Source: Nitrososphaerales archaeon TH5896 (GTDB taxonomy: Archaea > Thermoproteota > Nitrososphaeria > Nitrososphaerales > Nitrososphaeraceae). From it: 10,601 nt of DNA. The position numbers and the translations under genes are program-made. Every line of letters begins with the position of its first letter. Position 1 is the stretch's first letter. Below are positions 1 through 5,983 of the stretch, one piece after another. The stretch lies in NCBI GenBank assembly GCA_014523625.1, contig JAATVP010000101.1, forward strand, positions 1-10,601, given 5' to 3'. The notes under the pieces are model-generated. The model did not search any database. It was given only the letters and a program-made list of their open reading frames with translations, and was not told the origin of the DNA.

Positions 1-295
1 TTTCCAAGAACTAGCAAAATGAAGGAATATAAATTTGCAGCAGCATAAAATTATGTACTAACTGAAATTTCATTTGCAAATGATTAAGAGCTGCAGAGAG
101 TTATTTCTTGGGTAACTCTGAGTTATCACATTTATCCCTTGCTATCAAGTCCTTCTCAAATGTGACCGAGTTTGATCTGCAGATCGATGCCTAAGATCTT
201 TATTACCGAAAGCAGGCCACCCTTCCACTAGTTAGCCTTAAAATCATACAAATAGGAGTAAATATATTGGAAAAAATCGTGGTCTGCCTGACAGT
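1..295. other. Gene-poor stretch with small palindromes
   Basis: No convincing gene is visible on either strand. The stretch holds a 14-bp perfect palindrome at 70-83 (TCATTTGCAAATGA), a 7-bp stem with a 9-nt loop at 97-119 (AGAGTTA / TAACTCT) and a 12-bp perfect palindrome at 174-185 (GATCTGCAGATC). A short open frame on the minus strand (193 down to 101) reads like protein but has no start codon. A T-run on the minus strand at 269-278, just past the end of the hypothetical gene at 296-655, could be that gene's terminator. The first 48 bases could contain the tail of a gene lying outside the window, but two frames compete and I cannot choose. Confidence 0.4.
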
Positions 296-655
296 TTACT
301 TTGCATGAATGAAAAGAGGTTTCTTACTGACCCATACAGGCCTGTCTCTAGTCAACATTATTCTTATTAATCCACCTTCTTCCCAACTTTTAAAGCTCTT
401 TTCGAAATGCTCATAAATTTCAATATTAAAGCAAGCTGCAGTATCATTCTCAAACAGGCAGAGCTTTTTTTGGCGTATGCTTTCACTATGCAGCTTTTGC
501 AACCACTTGTCAACCTCCTCCGGATGTTCCTGAAGTATTGTTTCTATAATCATCGGGGTATAAATCCCAATTTTTGTCGCAAGAGAGCCGTTTGGGACTA
601 GATTATATCCTTTCAATACCAATCCCAGCGATTTATCTTGTAGGATCTCAGACAT
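296..655 (-). CDS. Hypothetical protein, 119 aa
   Basis: I do not recognise this family. The product is a soluble, charged protein of 119 residues with no membrane segment, signal peptide or Cys pair; it reads as mixed alpha/beta, with a helical middle (around PEEVDKWLQKLHSESIRQKK) and a strand-rich end (GLIRIMLTRDRPVWVS). The frame opens further upstream at a TTG (679), but I place the start at the ATG at 655. An A/T-rich box on the minus strand at 685-694 is centred about 35 nt upstream, giving an 8-nt leader like those of other genes here. The start is flanked by two near-identical repeats, AGATCCCTACAA and AGATCCTACAA on the coding strand, which may be regulatory. It is a single gene, downstream of the zinc-ribbon gene on the same strand but separated by about 310 nt. 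Confidence 0.6.
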   Translation of the reverse strand: MSEILQDKSLGLVLKGYNLVPNGSLATKIGIYTPMIIETILQEHPEEVDKWLQKLHSESIRQKKLCLFENDTAACFNIEIYEHFEKSFKSWEEGGLIRIMLTRDRPVWVSKKPLFIHAK

Positions 656-684
656 TTGTAGGGATCTATATATGATCAATCTGG

Positions 685-694
685 ATTATTAATT
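685..694 (-). promoter_or_regulatory. TATA-like box for the hypothetical gene at 296-655
   Basis: The minus strand reads AATTAATAAT, centred about 35 nt upstream of the ATG at 655. With the usual archaeal spacing of about 26-27 nt this predicts transcription starting near 663 and a leader of about 8 nt. The match to the box A consensus is moderate. Confidence 0.4.
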
Positions 695-823
695 TGTTGC
701 ATTTAAAATTACAACTTTGGTTGCAATATTTCTGACATACTATCAATCTTATTGTAAGTCTAAGTAATAAATCGGCTATTCATACAGATATTTTTTGTCA
801 GAATAGGTTAGTACATTTTTGAC

Positions 824-852
824 TCCTACACTCAGTTCCTACATGTAGGAAC
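824..852. promoter_or_regulatory. 18-bp perfect palindrome with an extra half-site (candidate operator)
   Basis: Positions 835-852 form an uninterrupted 18-bp palindrome, GTTCCTACATGTAGGAAC. The half-site TCCTACA is also present as a direct copy at 824-830, 13 nt before the copy inside the palindrome (837-843). The site lies in the 680-968 intergenic stretch, which otherwise shows no gene except a possible 9-codon frame at 709-738. The arrangement looks like a binding site for a dimeric regulator, perhaps two dimers. Which gene it controls is unclear: the nearest start on the minus strand is at 655, about 180 nt away. Confidence 0.45.
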
Positions 853-968
853 AGGCATGCATTTAGCTTAGGATCAATTCAAATCCACTGTCAGTCGCTA
901 CGATAGCAAATAACCCAAGCAACTACTTGATACTTCTTGAGTGCAGTGATAGCTGCCAATTAAGTATT

Positions 969-1310
969 TTATCCTCTACGGTTCATAAAACTCAATTCTA
1001 CTCCTCTTTTTTCTGAGTATGTATATACGAATGATTCATTGGCTAGGACAGGAAAACTCGATAACCCTACCTCCTGACATCTAGAACATCTACTATCAAG
1101 GACTGGGAGCCTGCTCTTGTCTAGGTAAGTTGTGGCCCAGTAGCATGCATCACAGATCACAAAAATCCGTTCTTTACTCTTGTTGGTTTGTCCATCAAAG
1201 ATAGAGTCACGGTTATTTCCACCTTCAATAACACCTTGGCCGTCCACTCCCATCGTACGACTTGCAGAACAGTTTGGAAAATCTATCCGATTGGTTAACT
1301 CTGGTTGCAT
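969..1310 (-). CDS. Thaumarchaeal zinc-ribbon protein, 113 aa
   Basis: This is a small soluble protein with two Cys pairs that should bind one zinc: C53-x2-C56 (CDACYW) and C75-x2-C78 (CSRC). They are followed by a conserved-looking end, 'FPVLANESFVYTYSEKRGVELSF'-like, that I associate with small zinc-ribbon proteins common in ammonia-oxidising archaea. Its function is unknown; a role in nucleic-acid or protein binding is only inference from the fold. The first 45 residues are low in conserved features. The start at 1310 is supported by a strong TATA box at 1342-1353 (minus strand), whose spacing predicts a leader of about 10 nt; a stop codon directly precedes the ATG in the same frame. A later Met at residue 20 is an alternative. 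The gene stands alone and is divergent from the secreted-protein gene at 1572. Confidence 0.72.
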   Translation of the reverse strand: MQPELTNRIDFPNCSASRTMGVDGQGVIEGGNNRDSIFDGQTNKSKERIFVICDACYWATTYLDKSRLPVLDSRCSRCQEVGLSSFPVLANESFVYTYSEKRGVELSFMNRRG

Positions 1311-1341
1311 TTAATGCGCCAGAGATGTACCGTTGATAGGT

Positions 1342-1353
1342 GATATATAAATC
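1342..1353 (-). promoter_or_regulatory. Strong TATA box for the zinc-ribbon gene
   Basis: The minus strand reads GATTTATATATC, containing the near-consensus TTTATATA. Its centre is about 37 nt upstream of the ATG at 1310, predicting transcription near 1320 and a leader of about 10 nt. This is the best box A match in the window. Confidence 0.6.
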
Positions 1354-1517
1354 ATTATATCTACAATTGGGACACGAGTCAGTGTCCCATGTGTATTGCA
1401 TGAAGAGATACATCTAAAGATCATTGTTAATTATGTAATTTTTGATTCGAACTCACACATAGTTGTACACAAACGGCACAGCAGGAGGAAGAGTGAATCA
1501 ATTGGAGAACTAGTAGC

Positions 1518-1526
1518 AAATATTAT
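1518..1526 (+). promoter_or_regulatory. TATA-like box for the secreted-protein gene
   Basis: AAATATTAT lies about 50 nt upstream of the ATG at 1572. It predicts transcription starting near 1549 and a leader of 14 nt to the GTG at 1563 or 23 nt to the ATG. The match is weak to moderate. Confidence 0.3.
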
Positions 1527-1571
1527 GGACCACTTAGAAATCTATTCGTAACCAATGAGTAGGTGCCCTGG

Positions 1572-2171
1572 ATGCGCACAAAAATAACAGCAGGAATTGG
1601 ATTTATCCTAATGACCTCGCCATTCGAGGCCGATCAGGCAGCGGCATATCCAATGGATAAAGGAGGCGATCACAGCTATGGTATGATGAAACCGGGCCAT
1701 TACGCTGCTGGTACGATATCGAGCATTCAAAACGATGAAAGCGGGAATCCTGCTTGGATATTGTCTGGTTATTGGAAGGCGAGCCTGACTGAAGACGAAT
1801 CAGGACAAAATGGAAATCAAAGCTCTTCAGCCTCAAACTCAACTTCAGCTATGGGTGAAGATATGTCAAAGAATGGCAAATTCGTTGCATCATTTGACAT
1901 GGTAATGACGAATGGTTCTAATTTGCATCATCATCAATTAGACAACTTCACTTTAACTGAAATGTCTATGCCAGATAACAACACCGCCGTATTTAACGGG
2001 ACTTCAACAATTACAATGAAAGACGGGCCTGTCTACAATGTCCTGACATCAGTTACTGACATGGGTAACAATGTTGTAAGCATATACTTAGACCCAACTG
2101 CAATTAATAATCACTTCGGAGATACTCCAATATACGGCACAATCACGAAGTCAGTCCAGATAATAAAGTAA
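1572..2171 (+). CDS. Secreted lineage-specific protein, 199 aa
   Basis: The N-terminus (MRTKITAGIGFILMTSPFEA) has a short basic part and a hydrophobic part, with a likely cleavage site near AAA-Y at residues 23-26. This points to export across the membrane. The mature part has the block GTISSIQNDESGNPAWILSG near residue 47, a Ser/Asn-rich linker (about 74-97), then a beta-rich half with HHH (119-121), 'NGTSTITMKDGP' and 'INNHFGDTPIYGTI'. I recognise the general pattern from secreted hypothetical proteins of Nitrososphaera-type archaea; no function is known to me. Several His and Met residues (DHSYGMMKPGH near the N-terminus, LHHH in the middle) allow metal binding, but this is speculation. 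The frame could also start at a GTG at 1563, three codons earlier; the ATG gives a cleaner signal peptide. A T-rich terminator follows. Confidence 0.75.
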   Translation: MRTKITAGIGFILMTSPFEADQAAAYPMDKGGDHSYGMMKPGHYAAGTISSIQNDESGNPAWILSGYWKASLTEDESGQNGNQSSSASNSTSAMGEDMSKNGKFVASFDMVMTNGSNLHHHQLDNFTLTEMSMPDNNTAVFNGTSTITMKDGPVYNVLTSVTDMGNNVVSIYLDPTAINNHFGDTPIYGTITKSVQIIK

Positions 2172-2210
2172 AAATTAGTCAGAGTCAGATCCTCGAACAA
2201 AACGTCGATA

Positions 2211-2234
2211 TTTTCCTTTTTTATCTTATTTTTT
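2211..2234 (+). terminator. T-rich archaeal terminator
   Basis: Nineteen of 24 bases are T, in three runs, beginning 39 nt after the stop codon of the secreted-protein gene. Oligo-T tracts without a required hairpin are the usual intrinsic termination signal in archaea. Confidence 0.6.
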
Positions 2235-2490
2235 AGGTTAACACTGATCTATTAGGGAAATTCGTACACAGTCTCATTAAGTTATTGAACTTCTAACTCT
2301 TCCCGATAGTTACATATCTTACGAAAGCTGTCACAAACAATATCATGAATTATCATGTCATAATATAGAACATGGGATTGCGTATTAATCCACGAACAGA
2401 AATTCTCAAGGTTTCATGTAGACACCCTATCAGCTAGCGTTGGTGGTGGCTCTCCGCAGTTGCATTCAACTATTCAAAAATGCTAATTAG

Positions 2491-2498
2491 TAAATATT
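2491..2498 (+). promoter_or_regulatory. TATA-like box for the small gene at 2524
   Basis: TAAATATT is centred about 29 nt upstream of the GTG at 2524, predicting a leaderless or near-leaderless transcript. An in-frame stop codon at 2491-2493 rules out any earlier start. Confidence 0.4.
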
Positions 2499-2509
2499 CA
2501 CAAAAAGAT

Positions 2510-2524
2510 CTTGTAGTTTACAAG
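2510..2524. repeat. Inverted repeat on the start of the small gene
   Basis: CTTGTA-GTT-TACAAG forms a perfect 6-bp inverted repeat with a 3-nt spacer, ending on the first base of the GTG start codon. It covers the predicted transcription start, where a bound repressor would block RNA polymerase. It is short enough to be chance. Confidence 0.35.
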
Positions 2525-2823
2525 TGATAGTAAGGGTATATTTTTGTAGGGAGCCTGAAGCTGATTTGCTTATCAGGGACAACAGAATCAGTTTGCAAGC
2601 ATTACATACGCTATACGATCTTGTATGGGAGTCTGAATTCAAAAATGTCTTAAATGTCGGAAGGATCTGGCTAATATTCAAGCAACATGAAAAACCATTC
2701 GGGAAGCCCCTAAGAATCAAGAGAACTCACGATAAAATAGCGCCAGGAGATATAATTCAGATAGGATACGATCACTATGTGGTCAGCGATATCGGAGCCA
2801 CAAGGGTGACGGTATTGCATTGA
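2524..2823 (+). CDS. Hypothetical protein, 99 aa
   Basis: I do not recognise a named family. The protein is soluble, starts with a beta strand (IVRVYFCREPEA), continues with a helix (ISLQALHTLYDLVWESEFKN), a second strand pair (RIWLIF) and ends in a likely small beta-barrel (IAPGDIIQIGYDHYVVSDIG, then ATRVTVLH). The phrase 'PGDIIQIG' resembles the barrel turns of SH3- or S4-like modules, but that is inference. The start is a GTG; no ATG is available and an in-frame stop lies 33 nt upstream. The gene is convergent with the MFS transporter gene, 60 nt apart, and has its own promoter and a possible operator. Confidence 0.62.
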   Translation: MIVRVYFCREPEADLLIRDNRISLQALHTLYDLVWESEFKNVLNVGRIWLIFKQHEKPFGKPLRIKRTHDKIAPGDIIQIGYDHYVVSDIGATRVTVLH

Positions 2824-2883
2824 GATAGAAGATCATGAATGCTCACTGCTAACTTTGGGCCAGTTTCCTTACCAACGTGAAAC

Positions 2884-4524
2884 TTATGATAACTGGGGAA
2901 TGGCCATCTTGCTTGCTCTCCTCCGCAGCAATACAGATAAGAAGATCGAACTCGCTGCTATCACTGTCGCTGAAGAAAATATCATCACGAATGCGAAATC
3001 AGAAGGATAAGATCTTGATACTCCATCCATTTCAATAACTGTTTGACTTGTTTGCATGTACATAGCCGCTAGGGCGGGTCCTATTGCGCTCCCTATTATC
3101 CTCACCAGAGTTGCAATCCCTAGGGAAATGCCAGTATGTTCTTTTGGAGTTGCAAGTATTATTACATTCATTGCTCCAATAGCCGCAAATGATAACCCAG
3201 TAGCAAGAACACCCAGGTTAATCGAAATGGCGATTGGGCTGTTATGAAAAAATACAAGTCCCAAAAAACTGGCCGTAATGATTGACGTCCCAACTATAAC
3301 TGGTCTTAAAGAACCTAGCCTTGAGATAATGAAACCTGAAGTCGGCCCAAATACCAAAAATACTAATGCAAATGGTAGCTGAATTGTCCCTGCATCGACG
3401 ACGTCAGCCCCGAACCCTAACGGCTCGGGATTCCTTACCAATATTGGAATAGTCTGGAACACCATGAAATTTGACAGTCCAACGATGAGGATTATTAGAA
3501 TTGAAGGCAGTATCGCTTTGTTTCCCAAAAGTCGCAGATCAATAAGCGGATATTTTTCTCTCTTCTCAATCAACAGGAATAGAGCGAAAGAAATAGCAGC
3601 CACCACCGCTGAACCTAGAATCATGCCATAGCCTGACAATATGCCAATAACTGAATTGCTTTCAGTGCTTGAACCACTAGAGGTCTCAATTAAAGTCAGG
3701 CAGAGCAAAAATGAAGTTATAGATACTGCCAGCGCTGCCGCCCCCCTAATGTCGAGGTGCAATTTCCCTCTCCTACTTTTACTAGAATTGTCAAAAGGAG
3801 CAACACCAGATTCCTCATCTTTCCTATCTGTGAGCTTTATCACCGAAGGATCGGTATCTCGAGTCTCACGAACATGCACGAATCTCCAAATAGTAATCAA
3901 AAGTAAGATAGCGATTGGAATTATCGTGAAAAAAGTCGCTTGCCATCCAAAATTCTCTACGATTACCGCACCTGCTGAAAGCCCTACTGCTGCCCCTGCT
4001 GCGAACATTGAACTTATGATTCCTTGACCAATCGATATTTTTTCCCTTGGAAATTGATCGCGTATCAGGCCAAATGCAATGGGAAACATCCCCATTCCAA
4101 TTCCTTGAATAGCCCTTACGAGCAGTAATGTGTAAATGTTTGAGGCAAATCCTGCGAAAGAGACCCCTACCGCATAAATTAGCATTACTGCTAGGAGAAC
4201 CTTCTTTTTTCCATAGACGTCAGATAGTTTGCCAACTATCGGGGTAGCAACTGCACCGCTAATTAGATAAGTTGTCAGTATCCAGGAAGATGTCCCATAA
4301 GAGACATTGAAGTCATTAATCAAATCTGGGATAGCAGGAATCAACATCGTCTCCACATACATGACCATGGTCGCAATTGAGCTTAGAATAATTAGTAATT
4401 TCCAGGCCGTGTGAGGTATCGCGACGCGACTGCCGCTACTGGTCAAAAGTTTAGAATCCCCACTCTCCGATGAACTTTCATTTGGATCTTTTTGATTTTG
4501 TTTACTTTTTAGGGGATTCTGCAT
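2884..4524 (-). CDS. MFS drug/proton antiporter, DHA2 (EmrB/QacA-like) family
   Basis: This 546-residue membrane protein should export toxic or amphiphilic compounds in exchange for protons. About 14 hydrophobic segments can be counted (six at 41-214, two at 260-280 and 300-318, six at 337-533), which is the DHA2 arrangement. MFS motif A is clear at 98-108 (GKLSDVYGKKK) in the loop between helices 2 and 3, and the motif B Arg is R137 (RAIQGIGMG) in helix 4. The antiporter motif C region in helix 5 (177-186, GAAVGLSAGA) keeps the glycines but has Leu where the usual Pro stands. The N-terminal 35 residues and the loop at 215-258 are polar and cytoplasmic. The gene starts 31 nt after the stop codon of the marR gene on the same strand, so the two form an operon and the exporter is probably repressed by MarR. 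The substrate cannot be told from sequence. Confidence 0.92.
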   Translation of the reverse strand: MQNPLKSKQNQKDPNESSSESGDSKLLTSSGSRVAIPHTAWKLLIILSSIATMVMYVETMLIPAIPDLINDFNVSYGTSSWILTTYLISGAVATPIVGKLSDVYGKKKVLLAVMLIYAVGVSFAGFASNIYTLLLVRAIQGIGMGMFPIAFGLIRDQFPREKISIGQGIISSMFAAGAAVGLSAGAVIVENFGWQATFFTIIPIAILLLITIWRFVHVRETRDTDPSVIKLTDRKDEESGVAPFDNSSKSRRGKLHLDIRGAAALAVSITSFLLCLTLIETSSGSSTESNSVIGILSGYGMILGSAVVAAISFALFLLIEKREKYPLIDLRLLGNKAILPSILIILIVGLSNFMVFQTIPILVRNPEPLGFGADVVDAGTIQLPFALVFLVFGPTSGFIISRLGSLRPVIVGTSIITASFLGLVFFHNSPIAISINLGVLATGLSFAAIGAMNVIILATPKEHTGISLGIATLVRIIGSAIGPALAAMYMQTSQTVIEMDGVSRSYPSDFAFVMIFSSATVIAASSIFLSVLLRRRASKMAIPQLS

Positions 4525-4555
4525 TTCGGAATAGTACCCTCTGACTACTTCAGAC

Positions 4556-5083
4556 CTATTGTTGTGAAGGAGGTGTTTCCCGCAATGCCTGCTTTTGACC
4601 GATAGTGTCTGTTAAGGTTACGGGTATCTTATTTGGTAGTTCCATATTTGCCTGTAGATTAATCCAGATCTTTTCCAATATTTCTTTCATAATGAGGACC
4701 TTGTCTTCTGGAAGATCTGCAAGCGCTATGGTGAGCACTCTATTTGCACATTCAAGTGTAGTATCCCAGATTTCGAAGGTCTTCTTCGAACGATATATTC
4801 TGTTGTTCCTTCTGTCGTTACGGTCTACTCTCCTCTCAATAAAACCATCATTCTGCAGCTTGTCAAGTATAGGAATTAAGCTAGGTGCTTCTACCCCAAG
4901 GCCTTCTGCGATTTCCTTCTGAGAAAGGCCGTCATGGGTTTTTGTTAACAAAACAAGTACTCTCCATTGGGCAAAAGTTATGCCGACTCTGTTCCTTAGT
5001 CTAATATCTAGAGAACGTGAAAGGGATCTAGCAGTCCTGTTTATGATAAATCCAGGATTATTCTCATAATCAAAGGTTGACAT
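4556..5083 (-). CDS. MarR-family transcriptional regulator
   Basis: This 175-residue protein has the winged helix-turn-helix fold of MarR proteins: helices up to about residue 48, the DNA-reading helix-turn-helix at 53-79 (SQKEIAEGLGVEAPSLIPIL) and a basic wing at 82-100 (ERRVDRNDRRNNRIYRS), with the typical Asp-x-Arg pattern. The helical part at 104-145 would form the dimer interface. A polar tail of about 25 residues exceeds the usual 140-150 residue length. MarR dimers typically repress their own operon until a small ligand binds. This fits the downstream efflux transporter and the palindrome at 5095-5110, which lies between the TATA box and the predicted transcription start. The ATG at 5083 has a predicted leader of 8-9 nt. 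Confidence 0.9.
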   Translation of the reverse strand: MSTFDYENNPGFIINRTARSLSRSLDIRLRNRVGITFAQWRVLVLLTKTHDGLSQKEIAEGLGVEAPSLIPILDKLQNDGFIERRVDRNDRRNNRIYRSKKTFEIWDTTLECANRVLTIALADLPEDKVLIMKEILEKIWINLQANMELPNKIPVTLTDTIGQKQALRETPPSQQ

Positions 5084-5094
5084 AGTATGCTAAG

Positions 5095-5115
5095 GATTAG
5101 TATCCTAATCATTAG
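5095..5115 (-). promoter_or_regulatory. Candidate MarR operator
   Basis: GATTAG-TATC-CTAATC (5095-5110) is a perfect 6-bp inverted repeat with a 4-nt centre. The right arm is shared with a second palindrome, CTAATCATTAG (5105-5115), so three half-sites lie in tandem. The site sits directly between the TATA box (5114-5123) and the predicted start of transcription near 5091, where binding would block RNA polymerase. Self-repression by the downstream MarR protein is the natural reading but is inferred. Confidence 0.6.
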
Positions 5116-5123
5116 ATATAAAT
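5114..5123 (-). promoter_or_regulatory. TATA box of the marR-MFS operon
   Basis: The minus strand reads ATTTATATCT, close to the archaeal consensus, centred about 35 nt upstream of the marR ATG. It predicts a leader of 8-9 nt. No separate promoter is seen before the MFS gene. Confidence 0.55.
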
Positions 5124-5178
5124 CTTTAGACAAGTCGAGGTCCCCAAGCCAATGGTTCAGTCAGCCACTTATGCCAGG

Positions 5179-5336
5179 TCATTTCGTTGTCTTAGGCGAG
5201 CTGAAGATACCTTCTTGCAGGTTTAATGATTTTGTACATGACCCTCTACATACAATAACTGCCCCCCACTTGCCAACTAGGATACCAATACCGTCTCCAA
5301 TCCTTTAAGGAGACCAAATTCTAAGTCTTGATTCAT
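5179..5336 (-). pseudogene. Small gene interrupted by a one-base frameshift
   Basis: An ATG at 5336 opens a frame reading MNQDLEFGLLKG, which soon stops. From 5304 a second frame is open to the stop at 5179 and reads like real protein: IGDGIGILVGKWGAVIVCRG, then SCTKSLNLQEGIFSSPKTTK. The second frame has no start codon of its own. Adding one A to the AAA at 5304-5306 joins both into a 52-residue protein. A TATA box at 5361-5374 puts transcription within about 4 nt of the ATG, supporting a real gene. The protein has a Gly-rich 'GILVGKWGAVIVCRGSC' core with two Cys four residues apart; I do not know its function. The break could be a true mutation or a sequencing error in a short A-run. An overlapping plus-strand frame (5087-5308) is judged an artefact. 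Confidence 0.5.
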
Positions 5337-5360
5337 ACAGACTTCAACTTCGAAAGAACG

Positions 5361-5374
5361 ATATAATTTAAAAA
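5361..5374 (-). promoter_or_regulatory. TATA-like box of the frameshifted small gene
   Basis: The minus strand reads TTTTTAAATTATAT, centred about 31 nt upstream of the ATG at 5336, predicting a nearly leaderless transcript. Its presence argues that the frameshifted frame is, or was, a gene. Confidence 0.45.
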
Positions 5375-5423
5375 CTCGGTCTATCCAATACAGTACTTGA
5401 ATATTGCAGAATTTAAAAGGGAT

Positions 5424-5909
5424 TCATAAGCATCTGTTAATAGAGGCTATTATCCTGTGATACGAGGTGTTGGACATTTCGACCATATCTGATTCCAAGT
5501 AGACACAAAGGAATTTGTCTGCCGATTCAGTTATTGGAATGAAGCCCAATTTGATATTGCTAGCAACATCCAAAACATAAAATTCATTGATCTCGTAAAT
5601 CCGAATGGCATGCTCCCTATCGGCTGTGTTACTATTATAAATCAAGGTATTTGATTTCATATCGAAGAAATGTTTTTTTACAATCTCATTTAGCATTGGC
5701 GCAAGATGCTTGAAATATATGCTTACGACGACTTTATTCTCATAATTCCCAATATAGCAAAGTAATCTTCGTCTGTTGGTGTCGGCATTTTTCTTTTCAT
5801 GACCAAGCAGAAGTTTACCATTACTATCCACTATCCCCGCAAAACTCACTTTCTTGCTAACAGATAAAGCACTTATGCAGACTTCATGAAGGAAATTTCG
5901 TTCATGCAT
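5424..5909 (-). CDS. DUF6659-like protein, 161 aa
   Basis: The N-terminal pattern, a helix followed by VSKKVSFAGIVDSNGKLLLG (17-36), is what I associate with DUF6659, a family largely confined to ammonia-oxidising archaea. That pattern, a strand pair with 'AG.VD..G.L..G', resembles a Roadblock/profilin-like sensor fold, but no function is established. The rest alternates strands and helices: KVVVSIYFKHLAPMLNEIVK near the middle, then 'HAIRIYEINEFYVLDV' and 'KFLCVYLES'. There is no membrane segment or signal peptide, so it should be cytoplasmic. The ATG at 5909 fits a TATA box at 5939-5951 with a leader of about 9 nt. It is a single gene, upstream of but separated from the broken small gene on the same strand. 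The family call is from memory of the pattern, without a profile search. Confidence 0.68.
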   Translation of the reverse strand: MHERNFLHEVCISALSVSKKVSFAGIVDSNGKLLLGHEKKNADTNRRRLLCYIGNYENKVVVSIYFKHLAPMLNEIVKKHFFDMKSNTLIYNSNTADREHAIRIYEINEFYVLDVASNIKLGFIPITESADKFLCVYLESDMVEMSNTSYHRIIASINRCL

Positions 5910-5938
5910 TTGCTAAGGCAAGGGTATTACTGTGCCAT

Positions 5939-5951
5939 GTTAAATATTAAC
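5939..5951 (-). promoter_or_regulatory. TATA-like box, itself palindromic, for the DUF6659-like gene
   Basis: The site reads GTTAAATATTAAC on the plus strand (GTTAA and TTAAC around ATA), so it is almost the same on both strands. Centred about 36 nt upstream of the ATG at 5909, it predicts a 9-nt leader. Confidence 0.45.
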
Positions 5952-5983
5952 TATTTGGTAATCGTTTAGCAGTAGAATCCTAC

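Larger units (their letters stand above)
2172..2523. other. Intergenic stretch, no sure gene
   Basis: This 352-nt gap begins with the T-rich terminator of the secreted-protein gene and ends with the promoter of the gene at 2524. Between them, an ATG at 2372 opens a 21-residue frame ending at 2437. The next frame is open from there to 2486. Removing one T from the run near 2413 would join them into a 37-residue protein, which could be a decayed small gene, but no strong promoter supports it. Nothing else is visible. Confidence 0.4.

Noticed and set aside
101..193. Minus-strand open frame ending in a protein-like tail (EKDLIARDKCDNSELPKK)
   Set aside because: It has no start codon, is closed by a stop at its upstream end and cannot be joined to a plausible start by one shift. 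It may be a remnant but cannot be supported.
1225..1413. Minus-strand frame with a CPNC motif (62 aa) overlapping the zinc-ribbon gene
   Set aside because: It runs through the strong TATA box (1342-1353) of the zinc-ribbon gene and overlaps that gene's start in another frame. It has only one good Cys pair and its end is low-complexity. The downstream gene has much better support.
1441..1460. GATTCGAACTC resembling a tRNA T-loop on the minus strand
   Set aside because: The flanking bases do not form a T-stem, and no acceptor, D or anticodon stem can be placed around it.
5087..5308. Plus-strand frame of 73 residues
   Set aside because: It begins inside the marR promoter, covers the operator and lies opposite the better-supported small minus-strand gene. 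Its Pro/Ser/Leu-rich content is typical of an antisense shadow.
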